From Fallopia convolvulus (lineage: Eukaryota > Streptophyta > Magnoliopsida > Caryophyllales > Polygonaceae), in the NCBI GenBank assembly GCA_964016875.1, contig OZ024720.1, positions 25,671,742-25,735,741 of the forward strand: 64,000 nucleotides of DNA, read 5' to 3'. The translations under genes were made by a program, and so were the position numbers. Below are positions 22,142 to 33,222 of the stretch, in pieces. Numbering within the stretch: position 1 is the stretch's first letter; every line of letters starts with the position of its first letter. The notes beneath the pieces were generated by a model that did not search any database, was not told the DNA's origin, and saw only the letters and a list, made by a program, of their open reading frames with translations.

Positions 22142-22351
22142 GGGCTTGTTTGTTTCTATACCCGGAATCGGGTTGGAATAGGTTTCACTCATACCCACCT
22201 CAAAGAGAAGGTATGGCCGTATGGGTCATGTGTATTTTGAGGAAATGGGAATGAGCCATAGCCAAACCTTTTTCCATACCCAACACCAAAACAGAGATAG
22301 GCCATACCTAACCCGATTCCTTATACCTTAGGTATATAACCAAACAGGTCC
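22142..22351. mobile_element. Tourist-like MITE (210 bp)
   Basis: Begins GGGCTTGTTTGTTT and ends AACCAAACAGGTCC; flanked by TTA at 22139-22141 and 22352-22354. The interior carries the same CCATACC/GGTATGG vocabulary as the MITE at 4956-5627, so the two are probably related. Confidence 0.75.
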
Positions 22352-22354
22352 TTA

Positions 22355-23775
22355 GAAGGGTTTAGATACCTCCACAATTTTGAATTCTCATACAAAATAA
22401 TGCTCCAGATTCATCTTCAAATCGTTAATAAGGCTAACCTAATTCTTATGTAATAAAAAATTACGTACATAGATGTGGTTAGAATTACAATAATAGTAAC
22501 ATAGATGTTTGTAGTACGTGCACTAATACCTTTGAAACAATATACCGGGATTTGTACAATAAAATTGAAATTTTCATTATGTCAACAATGAATGAATTCA
22601 CATAGTGATCGAGTATGAGCAACTTCGTACGGACAACTCATCTTTAAAACTACAATTTTACTTTTGTTTTCTGATATCACACACAGACATGTGTCTATTG
22701 GGAGACATGAGCTACAATTGGAATGATACTAAAATGACATAATATTTTCCAGCTTTATAATCTGCATAAATACGCATCCAGAAACAACCCCATAGGGTAG
22801 GGTGCTTTTGGCATTTGGCAAGAAGCTCATAAAATGATAAATGGCGCCTTACTCCTTAGACATAAGAAACCCAGAATTCAAACGATCTTTTGATAACTTT
22901 GAATCTCATCTAATTTGCATTGCATTGAGGAATCTATCCTCCTTCCAAGTTTCAATCTTTCAATTGCCTTATTGAACTTATTGATTATCTACAATTGAAA
23001 GCAATCAGTGGCACCAGTTAAGGCCCCCCACCGTACCAAAAAGATTGTCTTTCAAAATCAGCGAACTTGAACTCCATTCAAAGTAGTCTCAGATATATGA
23101 GAATATCAAGCAAAACGTTTATATGTGCCTCAATGCAAAAAGGAGGCTAGGTACTCAGTACTCTAAATTACTTGATATGCGAAACCTGAGAAAATCATAG
23201 GTATTCAAGTCCTACAAATAACCAGGAAAAAAAAGTGTGGGCTTGCTAGCTAGGTAGAAAACCAGAGATGCGTGCTGATGCTTTTAGTACATTCAACATA
23301 AGATTTACAAACCAGGTTATGGTTTACAGAACAATATGTGGCATAATCAGTAAAACACTGATTATATATTCTGAACATAATCAATTGAGAGGGAATGACT
23401 AATCTACTTCTTTTGCAGAACTTTTAAGATTATAAATCCAACTCATATATAGTATAATACATCTCTCCCAGTCCCCGGATGAGAATCATTCACCTAAAAT
23501 ATGCAATTACACCATCATCAATAGTACATTTATGAGAATATAGCAGTTTTATTAAATCCACTCATAACCGAGGAAATGCTCAATTCAAAATTTACTTGTA
23601 CAACATAATGGGTCTCCAACTTGTAGAAGAATGACAGAACCGATTTCAGCCACAAAAGTAAGAAATTTACACAGCAGTATGTCAATTACCTCAAATCAAG
23701 AGCTCAGTTACAACTCACAAATCTACCCAAAGAAAAATGAAAAGAAAAGAATTTACATACACACCATGAGTTCGA
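22355..23775. other. Intergenic sequence downstream of the bPH gene
   Basis: AT-rich, no domain-bearing frame. The part next to 23776 presumably includes the 3' UTR of the bPH gene; I cannot place its poly(A) site. Confidence 0.45.
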
Positions 23776-24348
23776 TCAAAAGCCCTTGGGGCCAGATTCG
23801 TTGAGAATAAGAGGCTTTTCAGCCATGGCGAGACAGTACTTGGCAATCTCCCTGAACCTGGGCACGCTTCTCAGGTCCACCTTGGTGCCGTCACTCAGGG
23901 TGATGATGACGTCACCCCACTCCCCAATGAACCTGGGCACCACCTGCACGTCCTTGACGACGTTGTACGAGAAGTCGCTCCTTTCTTGGCCGGTGAACCC
24001 GGAAATCACCGTCACCCTCAGGTCGGTGAACCTGTACCTCAGAAAGAACGCCCTCGAAACGGCCGCCAGGGTGAGCGGCAGCCAGAGGAGAGTGAATCCC
24101 AGCACCAGATTCGCTAATAGGTCGCCGTAGTGGGCCCCCCCGTCGAAGAAGATGGTTTCTTTGCCGGGTTCCGCGGCCGGAGAAGCGAATTTGGGGGTTT
24201 TGTCGGTGGGGGAGGACACGTGGAGCCTGGTGATTGGTCTGGAGGGCTTGGGTTTGAGGGGGAATGGGAGTTGGTAGTGGGGGTACTGGGTGGTTGATAA
24301 AGTGGCTGGGTGGTGGGAGAGGACGGCGGCGGTGGCGGCGGCGGACAT
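23776..24348 (-). CDS. Chloroplast-targeted bPH-domain (DUF304-like) membrane protein
   Basis: An intronless 190-residue protein. I start at ATG 24348 (MSAAATAAVLSHH), because what follows looks like a chloroplast transit peptide: residues 1-50 are rich in Ser, Thr, Ala and Pro and nearly free of acidic residues. The longer upstream frame (to 24564) holds another ATG at 24435 but looks like 5' UTR. A hydrophobic segment at about 77-101 (LLANLVLGFTLLWLPLTLAA) is one membrane span. Residues about 103-175 fit a bacterial PH-like (bPH_2) domain: YRFTDLRVTVISGF, the QERSDFSYNVVKDVQVVP strand pair, GDVIITLSDGTKVDL, then SVPRFREIAKYCLAMAE. Inferred location is the thylakoid or envelope membrane. I do not know its function or a symbol. 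Base composition is markedly more GC-rich than the surrounding repeats, as expected of a real coding region. Confidence 0.85.
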   Translation of the reverse strand: MSAAATAAVLSHHPATLSTTQYPHYQLPFPLKPKPSRPITRLHVSSPTDKTPKFASPAAEPGKETIFFDGGAHYGDLLANLVLGFTLLWLPLTLAAVSRAFFLRYRFTDLRVTVISGFTGQERSDFSYNVVKDVQVVPRFIGEWGDVIITLSDGTKVDLRSVPRFREIAKYCLAMAEKPLILNESGPKGF

Positions 24349-25479
24349 TGTTTTACCTGTTGGAAGGAGTGGAGGGAAAATGAGCAAGTTGTTGATTGAG
24401 CGGTTTAGAGGATGGGAAAAGGATAGAGGATCCATGGAGGCGGTACCTACGTGGCACAATGTGGACCAACCGTTTTTCAGGCCCAATAGAAACGAGCACT
24501 TATGGGCCTCACTTAAAAGCCCAAGCTTTACAAATGGTATAACCTGAATGCCAATATTAGCCAAGCTTTAGTGGCCGGCAAGCTTTTGAATGATTACTCA
24601 ACCGGATAATGGTCCGGTTCAAGTGCGAAAATAAAAAAGAACAAGAGCCGTTGGATGAAGAAAAATCAAAGGCACTAATCATTTCACTTAAAAGGGGGAA
24701 AAAGGGCACGGGCGAATTATTGGCGAATTATTCGTGTATTTTTGAAAAAAACGGAAATAGGACGCGCGTCCAGATTGTTCATCAATATTGTGGATTTGCT
24801 CATCAACACTGTGATTTTGTTCATTAAAACTGTGATTTTGTGCATAAATAAACTATTGCTTGTGCATCAAAAATCTATTGTTTGTACATTAAAAATGAAC
24901 AAATGTGTATCAAAATTGCATGCAATATGTTCATCAATATTGTGATTTTCATAAAAAACAAAAATAGGACACTGTGATTTTGTGAATAAGTGAACTATTG
25001 TTTGTGTATCAAATATTTATTGTTTGTATATAAAAAATGGATGAATGTGTATCGAAATTGTATGCATTAACATATGTGTGTTCATCATAATTAGCCGTAT
25101 GTGAGACAAAACTTATTATTTTGATGTCAGTCTTGGTTTTTTCTTGTTTGACTCCTTTGGATTTGTCATTGTTGCTAATGTGAAACATGTGGCTACTTCT
25201 TGGGCTCCAAACATAGCTAAATATGGCACAAGCACTCCTATTCGATTTGCAGTTGGCTTGTTCTCTTATCATACATCATATTACTGCAAAGTCAGATAAT
25301 TTATCTATTATCCTTTGTATTCAAGCTTCTATATCAACCTTAACTTATTTATGTACTATATTGAGCACTTTATTCGTTTCTTTTGTTGTGCTCATATAGG
25401 TAGACATGAAAATTGTGTAGATATGTACAAATTAATGGTATTGACACATAAACATAAGTTTATTTCAATTCACAAATAA

Positions 25480-25835
25480 GGGTATAATAATGAACAAACA
25501 AGGTTATATCAATGAATAAATAGCAGTATATTCATGAACAAAAAGGGTATATCAATGAACAAACAATGGACAAACAAAGGTTATATCAATCAACAAAAAA
25601 GGTTATATCAATGAACAAATAAGGGTATATCCATGAACAAGGGTATATCAATGAACAAATAATGGACAAACAAAAGTTATATCAATGAACAAAAAAATGT
25701 TATATCAATGAACAAACAAGGTTATATCAATGAACAAATATGAGTATATCAATAAACAAATATGGATATATATCAATGAACAAACAAGTTATATCAATGA
25801 ACAAATAGAAGTATATAGATGAACAAATATGGGGA
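25480..25835 (+). repeat. Degenerate short tandem array (TATATCAATGAACAAA units)
   Basis: About 15 copies of a unit of roughly 22-26 bp, consensus GGTTATATCAATGAACAAA, with small indels. It lies inside the MULE-like element between its two subterminal repeat zones. No coding potential. Confidence 0.85.
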
Positions 25836-25866
25836 TTGAGACCTCTTGATCCAAGCTCGGGTTTGT

Positions 25867-26121
25867 CTAAACTTGATGTCTAAGCATGGTAATCCATGGA
25901 GGTTGCAAAGCTTGATCCGTCATGGCTCCTAAATGATCTAGAAGAGCATGAGTTGCATCTTGTATCTTCTTGTTTCGAGTTCTTGTGATTGGTCCGTCAA
26001 ATGACACATTTAGCTTTTCCTCGACGTCGTTAGGAGTCATAGATGGATGTTTGGCATCAATTATTGAACTTGAAAAAAGAAGATCTTCGGGATTTGGGTT
26101 TTGCTTATATGTTTTAGACAA
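25867..26121 (-). pseudogene. Possible gypsy-polyprotein tail fragment inside the MULE-like element
   Basis: An 84-residue frame contains FDGPITRTRNKKIQDATHA, which resembles the GPITRARAKK-type motif I associate with Ty3/gypsy polyproteins near the Gag start or the Pol end. Nothing else of a retroelement is nearby, so it would be a captured or nested scrap. Low confidence. Confidence 0.3.
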
Positions 26122-26683
26122 CTTGAAAGTATCCTAATGACCTTATCTTTAACAATCAGAACACCATTTCTGGTTTGAAAATAATTATATGTGCATCAAA
26201 AACTAGATAATATTGTATTCATACACATAGATAAGGTTAAAAAATAAATATAAAAATTAAAAAAGTTCAAAATCGATGAACATTGTTACTAAAAACTCGA
26301 TGCACAATTAGTTAGTATTGATGAACAAATGGTGAATATTGATGAACAAATTGCTAGTTTTGATGAAAAAACTAGGCACGTCTCATAAAAACATATCTTT
26401 TAAAAAATACGTGAATAATACGGGAAAAATTCGTCCGTGCCGTATTTTATTGAAAAACACGCGAATAATACGGGAAAAATTCGCTCATGCCGTATTTTTA
26501 TCTTTTTTAATGAATGTTTAATCAGGGGAGTTGATTTTTTTGGAATGGACGAGCGAGATTTATTCTTAATTTTCACCTGGGCGACCATTCTCACACGAAT
26601 CTTTCTCCAGGATAACACATCATTAGTATCTTTGATCAAGTTTTGAATGACTTTCTAGTCAGATCCTTCTTGAGTATCGGATA

Positions 26684-27047
26684 TGTTACAGGAATCTCAT
26701 GTGACCGGTTTATCTATATGTAGTCTTTGTCCTGGTTCAGTTATAAACAACTGGTTTGCAAATAATCCTTGTTTTAAGATTGGTTTGAACCGGTTAAACC
26801 CTTCCCTCGTTATCCTATATATGTGTAATCAGCCGAGGCTTTAGCACCCATTTTAATCAAATACAAAATCAAATTTTCAATCTCAATCTCAATCTCTCTT
26901 CCTCCCTTATCAATTCTCCATGAATCTAGTGCATTCGGGTTAACTCTTCTTCTCAAGTAGTTGATCTCTAGTCCTAATTCACCTGGTTTCGAGTTTTCAG
27001 TGAATTCCTAGCTAGGATTTATTCTCATTACGGGTTTTCTCGTAACA
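26684..27047 (+). repeat. 5' LTR of the non-autonomous element
   Basis: 364 bp with 6-bp terminal inverted repeats TGTTAC/GTAACA. It shares a long near-identical match with 29601-29948. Confidence 0.85.
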
Positions 27048-27048
27048 T

Positions 27049-27060
27049 TGGTATCAGAGC
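27049..27060 (+). other. Primer binding site, initiator tRNA-Met
   Basis: TGGTATCAGAGC lies one base after the LTR end, the standard plant iMet primer site. Confidence 0.9.
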
Positions 27061-29590
27061 GAGGTTGGTTTTCGGCAAAATTGGTGATGGAAAATGAAGG
27101 AGATGAAATATATTTGATGAAATTCAAACCTAGATCGGGGTTGCAGTTGAGCAATTTGAAGGGTATCATTGATCAACACTTCAACCTACCCCAGCAGTGA
27201 AAATGGTGGTGTGGTCCTCACCGACTTGTTTGACGGAATCCACGACGATGTAGAGAGCCAAGACCACGAGCCCTTTGATGAAATTCTCAAGCTAATTGGT
27301 TGGCTTGAAGGCTGCATAGAAGTTCCCGAATGCTCAAAGTCAATGGCCCCCAAGGTGTTTGATGAATGTCCCAAAGCAATTGAAAGGAGTTTAGATCAGC
27401 CTATTCATGATGAATTCGAGGTGCTCGATGAAACTTCTGAGTGTGATGTGCTGAAAGAAAATGATATGTTGCCTAAGGTGGTGATGAAAATCGATGATTA
27501 TGTGAAAAATGGTGAATAAATGGTTCAAACGAAGCTAAAAGGTGAACCGATTTTGATGAAAGAGATCGAATTAACTTGCACACCAATTGTTCGACGAAAT
27601 GCCAAGGATGATGGACCGCCACGAAATCAAGCTTGATGAGCCAATGGTGTCTAGAGTGGCGTCATTCGGTATTGTTGCAAATCAACCTAATCTTCTACCT
27701 TCAAATTTTAGCCCAAACAAGGTAAATCCTCAGGTGCAGAAATTGGTGGAAGAAACTTATGTGTTTAATTCAGTTGCTTGTCTTTTTTATCATTTTGACC
27801 CGGGAGGAACATGGTCAAGATCATTAGCTGATGAAAATGATACGTTTAATTTGCTAAATAAGTTTGTTGCACAAGAGAAAAGGATGAATGGTTTTGTAGA
27901 GAGAGTTTGCTTTGATCCTGGAGGGCAATGGATGATACCCAGGGTATTTGAGCTATTTGCTGCTATGGAAAAAATTTATTTGTCCTTTGATGAGTTTGTT
28001 TAATGTGCGTTCATCACATTGCTGCAATTGAGGCTTGGAAACCATTTTAGGAGAGCTGAAATGTTAGTTTTTTATCCCGGGACTACTCTTAAAGACAAGT
28101 GCATAGGCAAATATGTTAGTAAAAGATTTAAAAAGGAGCTTCTAGATTCCCTTGACAAATCATGATTCGGGAGAATTTTTAGTTGATTATGAATCGGTAA
28201 ATGATGTCCATCTAGCTAAAATTTCTCTATTAAGGTCCAAATCGTTGACAGTTGCAAGTAAGGATGGTGAAATGGTGTTTGATCCTGGAGGACAGGTGTT
28301 GATACATATCATTACGTTTGATTTCACTTTTGTTATTGTTGACGTTTGGAATGCAATAAGTAAATCGGACCTAGAGCTCAAAGATATCTCTTATCCCAGG
28401 CCTGGTTTACATGGAGATAGAGCAATGTTCTGTGATCCTAGAGGATATGTATTTTTGTCTTGTGATATTGACCATTCAAAGTATGAGAAGTTATCTAAGC
28501 TCTTATTATACCATATCGGACTTATAGCTGAATTAACCTCAACAATGAGCAAATTAAAGCACCTGTTGATAACATGATTGATATTGGCTTGGTCACAAAT
28601 GCTTGTGTTGAAATGCCTCTTCTAAGGCTTAACTTGCTTATTGAGGTTTCTTATTAGGTTGGGTGCTTATCAAATGAAAGCAAGCTAGGATACTCCTTTC
28701 TTTCAAAGCTTAAGAATTTATCTGAGTTCCTAATATATATTGCTGCTATTGAGCTGCCACTGGTATTAGCTTCAACTTTTGATATCTATTTGGTGGATGC
28801 TCTAGTTTTGATCCCGCTTAAGTATGCAATTATTGATATGCTTTACAAGTTGTTCGGTTTCTTGGAATTTATGCATAATGAAGCTTTAGTCGAAGTAAGG
28901 CTGTTAATTGGAGCTATGATTGTTAAAAGGGATTACATACTAGCGTATTTGCTACTAGCTTTGCATTTTATTGGCATGATTGTTAAGACTTCAACAGCTA
29001 AAGTTATGATGATACAACATTGTGAGCTATCATTTGAGGTCCTTCCTTCGATCCTTGTGAACCAGAAAATTGCATCCTTTGGGTTCGAGCTAAAAGTAAC
29101 ATCGAGTATAATTGAAGAGCTCCCTTGTGTTGGAGAAGCTACTGTAGCAATATTTGATTCAAGAATAGGCATTACTTTGATTTTTGCATTTGACCCGGGT
29201 GGAGGATATTCCAAACTCATCATTGGTCAAGTTCAAATGCACAATGCACTGGAATTGTCAAGTTCAAGTTTAGTTACAGCTTTTGAACATGCCATAGAAA
29301 GGTTGCAAGAGGCTCATATAATCTACCGTTTGATCTCAGATGCAGCTACTGATGAGAAAAGGGTTTTAACTAATGTAGGGGTCTTTGGCTTTATGAAGAT
29401 AATCATCGTAATACTTACTTTTGATCCCGATGGCGAAGGCTCAAGGATCCCCGGTATAGCTCAACACGCAGAACTACTAGCCACTTTGAAGTCCATGAAA
29501 CTCATAATGCTATATTGCCATCCCAAATTAGTTTCAAGGATATCTAGGGAGCATTGTTCTTTGATCCTTGAGGACAAGGATCATCTCGAC
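27061..29590 (+). pseudogene. Interior frames with repeated FDPGG motif, unknown protein
   Basis: Four separated plus-strand frames (27169-27519, 27587-28003, 28152-28577, 28790-29749) seem to be pieces of one broken coding region. The first is acidic (DLFDGIHDDVESQDHEPFDE). The later ones repeat a short motif at intervals of about 120-380 bp: HFDPGGTW (27790), CFDPGGQW (27909), YPGTT (28072), FDPGGQV (28277), CDPRGY (28431), AFDPGGGY (29189), FDPDGEG (29418). Between motifs the sequence is hydrophobic and Leu/Ile-rich. It ends ILEDKDHLDKGD just before the purine tract. I do not recognise the protein, and no catalytic retroelement domain is visible. Confidence 0.5.
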
Positions 29591-29600
29591 AAGGGAGATC

Positions 29601-29948
29601 TGTTACAGGAATCTCATGTGACCGGTTTATCTATATATAGTCTTTGTCTTGGTTCAATTATAAACAATCGGTTTGCAAATAATCCTTGTTTTAAGATTGG
29701 TTTGAACCGGTTAAACCCTTTCTCTGTTATCCTATATGTAATCAGTTGAGGCCTTAGCAACCATTTTAATCAAATACAAAATCAAAATTCCAATCTCAAT
29801 CTCAATCCCTCTTCCTCTCTTATCAATTCTCCATGAATCTAGTGCCTTCGGGTCAACTCTTCTTCTGGAGTAGTTGATCTCTAGTCCTAGTTCACCTGGT
29901 TTCGAGTTCTCGGTAAACTCCTAGCTAGGACTTATCCTCATTACGGGT
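29601..29948 (+). repeat. 3' LTR (3' end truncated)
   Basis: Matches 26684-27032 and then diverges after TTACGGGT. Confidence 0.85.
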
Positions 29949-30096
29949 GTGATATGAATAAATTCAGCACATGATCCCATACATTAAGTACATAATATTT
30001 TTTGTGCATAATATTCCCTACAAATGCTCTTCCATTTTTAACTTCTAAGTTTCACTTTCCCCACAAAAGTCCTTTCTGCCCAAAAACTACTTTTAA

Positions 30097-31063
30097 CTAG
30101 TGTTATTCCCGTAAATTTACGGGGAGTTTTAAAATTATACTATATAATATATTATAATAAATTAAAGAGAAAAAACAAAGATAATGTATAGTTTAATAAT
30201 TATTCTACCATTATAATTATTAATGATATTTATATAAAATTTAACGATATTTATCATTAAGATAAAACTATATAAACGTGGAAAGTATTTTTCTAAATCA
30301 AACCTTCTACGTTCACTTTTAAGTAAAATAAATAAATAAAATGAAAGAACCGATTGGTTTTTAAAGTGCCATGTAGCATAAATTTTATAGATAATTTGTT
30401 TTTTTATTATGTGTTAGCATAGATATAGATAGAAATTTATATCGATAACTATTTTTTTCACTAATCCGATAAAAATATTTTAGTACAATCTTAAGATAGC
30501 ATATATAATATTTCTTTTCAATATCAATAAACGTAGATAGAAAATTATATATCTAAAAATTTATTTTGATACATTAATTATTTTATAAAATCTAATATTG
30601 CCTTTTTTTATATTTAGGATTTTTTGAAGAATAAAATCAGTATTTACATAGGTAATAACTATATATATAGTATCTATTTTATAAAAGCTAAAATCTTACC
30701 CTAAAAACCAAATCTTTATAAATTCATTTTTTATTTAGTAATGTTTATTATTTAATTAATGTTTTTTAATTTATGATGGTATATTAATTAATTTCTTTGT
30801 TTTTTAGTATGTGATACTATAGGAAACAATATATGTATACAATATGATATCTATCTATTATATATTTATGAAGTGGTTAAGAATTTAAGATAAATCATGA
30901 TTTCTAGAATTATTATTTGAGTATAATGTGCAAGGGGCTTTCTAGAATTATTATTTAGTTTTTTAAGTTGAAAAAAGGTTTTTCATTATTTTATTCAGGT
31001 TATGCCACGTGGCGCAAATTTTTACAAAGACTTGGTTTCTGCTTTATAATGAATTAGGGTAGA
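30097..31063 (-). mobile_element. Non-autonomous Helitron (967 bp)
   Basis: In minus orientation it starts TCTACCCTAATTCATTATAA at 31063, which resembles plant Helitron 5' ends, with a CCACGTGG word shortly after. It ends with a perfect 16-bp palindrome CCCGTAAATTTACGGG (30108-30123), a short AT-rich spacer, and CTAG at 30100-30097. The terminus is flanked by host T on one side and A on the other, as expected for insertion between A and T without target duplication. The interior is AT-rich and non-coding. Confidence 0.75.
30108..30123 (-). other. Helitron 3' terminal hairpin
   Basis: Perfect 16-bp palindrome about 8 nt before the CTAG terminus, the position of the rolling-circle termination hairpin. 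Confidence 0.75.
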
Positions 31064-32163
31064 TATTCTTGAAATCCGTGCAACTCTCTACACTTTTTAC
31101 GTTTTTCAATACACTAAAAATTATTTTCACCCAAAAACCATTTTCTATAAGAAGTGAAACAAACTCCTAGACAAGTTTTGTAAATCTTGCATATTTGATC
31201 AAATACGTTTTATTCTTAGCAATTAGATAAAAATTTATTTTAGCAAATGATAATTTTTTTATTAGGATAGAAATATTGTTAAGATACAAATAATATCTTG
31301 TAGCTTTATTTTATGTTTTTGTATAATAGCAAAGGAGACTTGGTCCACATATAACTTCTAAATCATATGGTATTTAAATCCAGAGAGAATTGCCCAAAAT
31401 ATCCCTTTTTATGTTTATATAATCAAATAAAAGTGAAGTTAGATCTTTTTTATTGCGCATATAACCTAACCTAATCTACTTCCTCACAAGACTCTCTTCC
31501 ACTTTCTCAGCTAGAAACCCATCACCTTCTTCTTCGATCAACTCATCGTCAGTGTAGCATGCAGCGGTGGGATCGATGTCAGAAGCAGTACTTTCCCAAT
31601 GTTCGCTCCCTTGAAAACACGACAATTCAGGATGATGGTAGCCAGTGATCTGAATTTGGGACCTCAATCCGAACTCTAGGAGTAAATTGAGTCGGATCTG
31701 GCATTCGCACACTATGTAAGTGACATGCTCTACTTAATTTATATGTTTCTCTATTTTCTGACCGGTCATCATTGTGAATTTGATCCTATGATTCCGTGTT
31801 TTATTACTTCTCCCCTATTTCTAGGTTTTTGTGAGTGTGAATCATGTCGTGTTTTGGAGCTTGATTAGGAGTTTGGGTTTTAGAAGGAGAAGCACGACCG
31901 AGTGTAGAAATGGCGTGACCGCATCTCGAAGGACGAACCCGCGCCTTTGGAGCTCGCAACGTAAGCGCAGGCGGAGCACCGAGGGTGCGACTGCAGTCTG
32001 GCTGACTAGACTGCATCTTGCCAACAAAGAGCTCGAGAAATAGAGTGCGGTTTGGGAAGGGCATGACGGGATCATGCCTTCCGGGATGCTCCCCCTCTCT
32101 GACCCGAGTCGGTGAAAGTCGGGTTTCTTGATGGGCAAGGATGACGGGATCTAAACCCAACTA
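31064..32163. other. Unassigned sequence with two orphan minus-strand frames
   Basis: 31064-31440 is AT-rich. 31476-31712 (minus) encodes a 78-residue frame with an acidic end (ASDIDPTAACYTDDELIEEE, then LAEKVEESLVRK) that reads like the last exon of a host gene, but I do not recognise it. 31804-32160 is GC-rich and its 118-residue frame is low complexity. Both could be scraps of a captured gene. Nothing firmer can be said. Confidence 0.3.
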
Positions 32164-32467
32164 TGATCATTGTAATAGTGTGCTTAGAAAATCCTGAGAG
32201 TCAGTCAGAGAGGGAAAAAAAACTAGAAAACTTGAGAGATTAGGTTAGGCTATTCAGATTAGTGTAGATCAGGAAGATCAGGTCTTGTAATCCTTGAAAT
32301 CCTTAGATCTAATGGAAAGTCCCTGCCTTGGTAGTGCCCCTAAACGTAGTCATTCTGATGAACTTGATCAACAAATTCTTGTGTTCTTCTCTTATTGTTT
32401 CTTTCTTTCTTCTCTTGTGAGTTTGTGTGTGAGTTATCCCTTACTGTAGTGTCAAATTTTCTTATCA
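32164..32467 (+). repeat. Probable 5' LTR of a Copia fragment
   Basis: Starts TGATC and ends TTATCA two bases before an iMet primer site. No second copy exists in the window, so the boundaries rest on the PBS and on the TG..CA ends only. Confidence 0.5.
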
Positions 32468-32469
32468 AC

Positions 32470-32481
32470 TGGTATCAGAGC
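32470..32481 (+). other. Primer binding site, initiator tRNA-Met
   Basis: TGGTATCAGAGC, followed by the gag remnant. Confidence 0.85.
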
Positions 32482-32505
32482 TGGGTTCCTACAATTGCAA
32501 CGGTA

Positions 32506-33222
32506 GACAAGAAGATTCATGTGGATAAGTTTGATAGAACTGATTATGGTTTCTAGAAGATACAGATTGAAGATTACCTATATGGTAAAGAGCTTCACTT
32601 GCTTCTGGGAGAGAAGCTTAAGGATATGAAGGATGAAGACTGGAATCTATTAGATAGGAAGGCGATGAGAGCAACTCGCTTGTCCTTGTACAAGAGTGTA
32701 GCACACCACACGGTCAATGGGACTACAAAAAAGGGTTTGCTTGTGCTCTTGTCTGTGATGTATGAGAAGCCATCAACGGTGAACAAGGTGCATCTGATGA
32801 GATAGTTATTCAATCTGAAGATGAAGGAGATAACGGTATCCAAGCACTTTAGTGAATTCAACATGACGATTGCACAACTGAAGTCAGTGAAGATTGAGTT
32901 CGATGATGAGGTACAAGCCCTAATTCTACTTTCTTCTTTACTTGAGAGTTGGAGCGAAACTGTCACGACTCTTAGTGCTTTAGATGGGAAAGGGAAACTT
33001 AAGTTTGATTATGTGAGGGAATTGATGATGAGAGCGGAGATTCGCAGGAAAGAGTCAAGTTTTACATCTAGATCAACTTTGAATGTAGGAAACAAGGACA
33101 TGTCTGGTCATGGTGGGTCAAAATCCAAAGGGAAGGAGAAGACTACCAAGAACAAGTGCAAGATCAAGTGCTGGAATTGTGGTGAATTTGGTCACTACAA
33201 AACTGAGTGTGAGGCATCATAG
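32506..33222 (+). pseudogene. Ty1/Copia gag, broken by stop codons
   Basis: One frame read through two internal stops gives a Copia Gag: KIHVDKFDRTDYGF, then TAG in place of the usual Trp, QIEDYLYGKELH, a NGTTKKGLLVLL block, VNKVHLMR then TAG in place of Gln, LFNLKMKEITVSKHFSEF, and a C-terminal CX2CX4HX4C zinc knuckle (CWNCGEFGHYKTEC). The closing TAG follows EAS. Protease, integrase and RT are not found downstream, so either only this part remains or the element is gag-only. Confidence 0.85.

Larger units (their letters stand above)
24604..26595. mobile_element. Probable MULE-like non-autonomous element with subterminal repeats
   Basis: The left end near 24604 (ATGGTCCGGTTCAAGTGCG, then an A-rich run and GCCGTTGGAT) resembles the inverted right end near 26540-26595 (reverse complement ATGGTCGCCCAGGTGAAAA, then GCTCGTCCAT). 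Just inside, TTCATCAA-type repeats on the left (about 24777-25080) are mirrored by TTGATGAAC-type repeats on the right (about 26270-26370). This subterminal inverted arrangement is typical of MULE/CACTA-like elements. The exact ends and target duplication could not be fixed, so superfamily assignment is tentative. Confidence 0.45.
26684..29948 (+). mobile_element. Non-autonomous LTR retrotransposon with tRNA-Met PBS and FDPGG repeats
   Basis: Left LTR 26684-27047 (364 bp, TGTTACAGG...GTAACA), PBS 27049-27060, a 2.5-kb interior, a purine tract AAGGGAGATC at 29591-29600 and right LTR 29601-29948. The right LTR lacks the last ~16 bp (TTTTCTCGTAACA), so its 3' end was deleted or rearranged and no target duplication can be read. 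The LTRs carry TATA-like TCTATATATAG (29629) and TCTATATGTAG (26713). No RT, integrase or protease motif is present inside. Confidence 0.8.

Noticed and set aside
24349..24564. N-terminal extension of the bPH protein to an upstream ATG
   Set aside because: The extension does not look like coding sequence, whereas the ATG at 24348 starts a typical transit peptide.
31804..32160. 118-residue GC-rich minus-strand ORF as a gene
   Set aside because: Low-complexity Pro/Arg/Ser composition, no domain, and it abuts a probable LTR.
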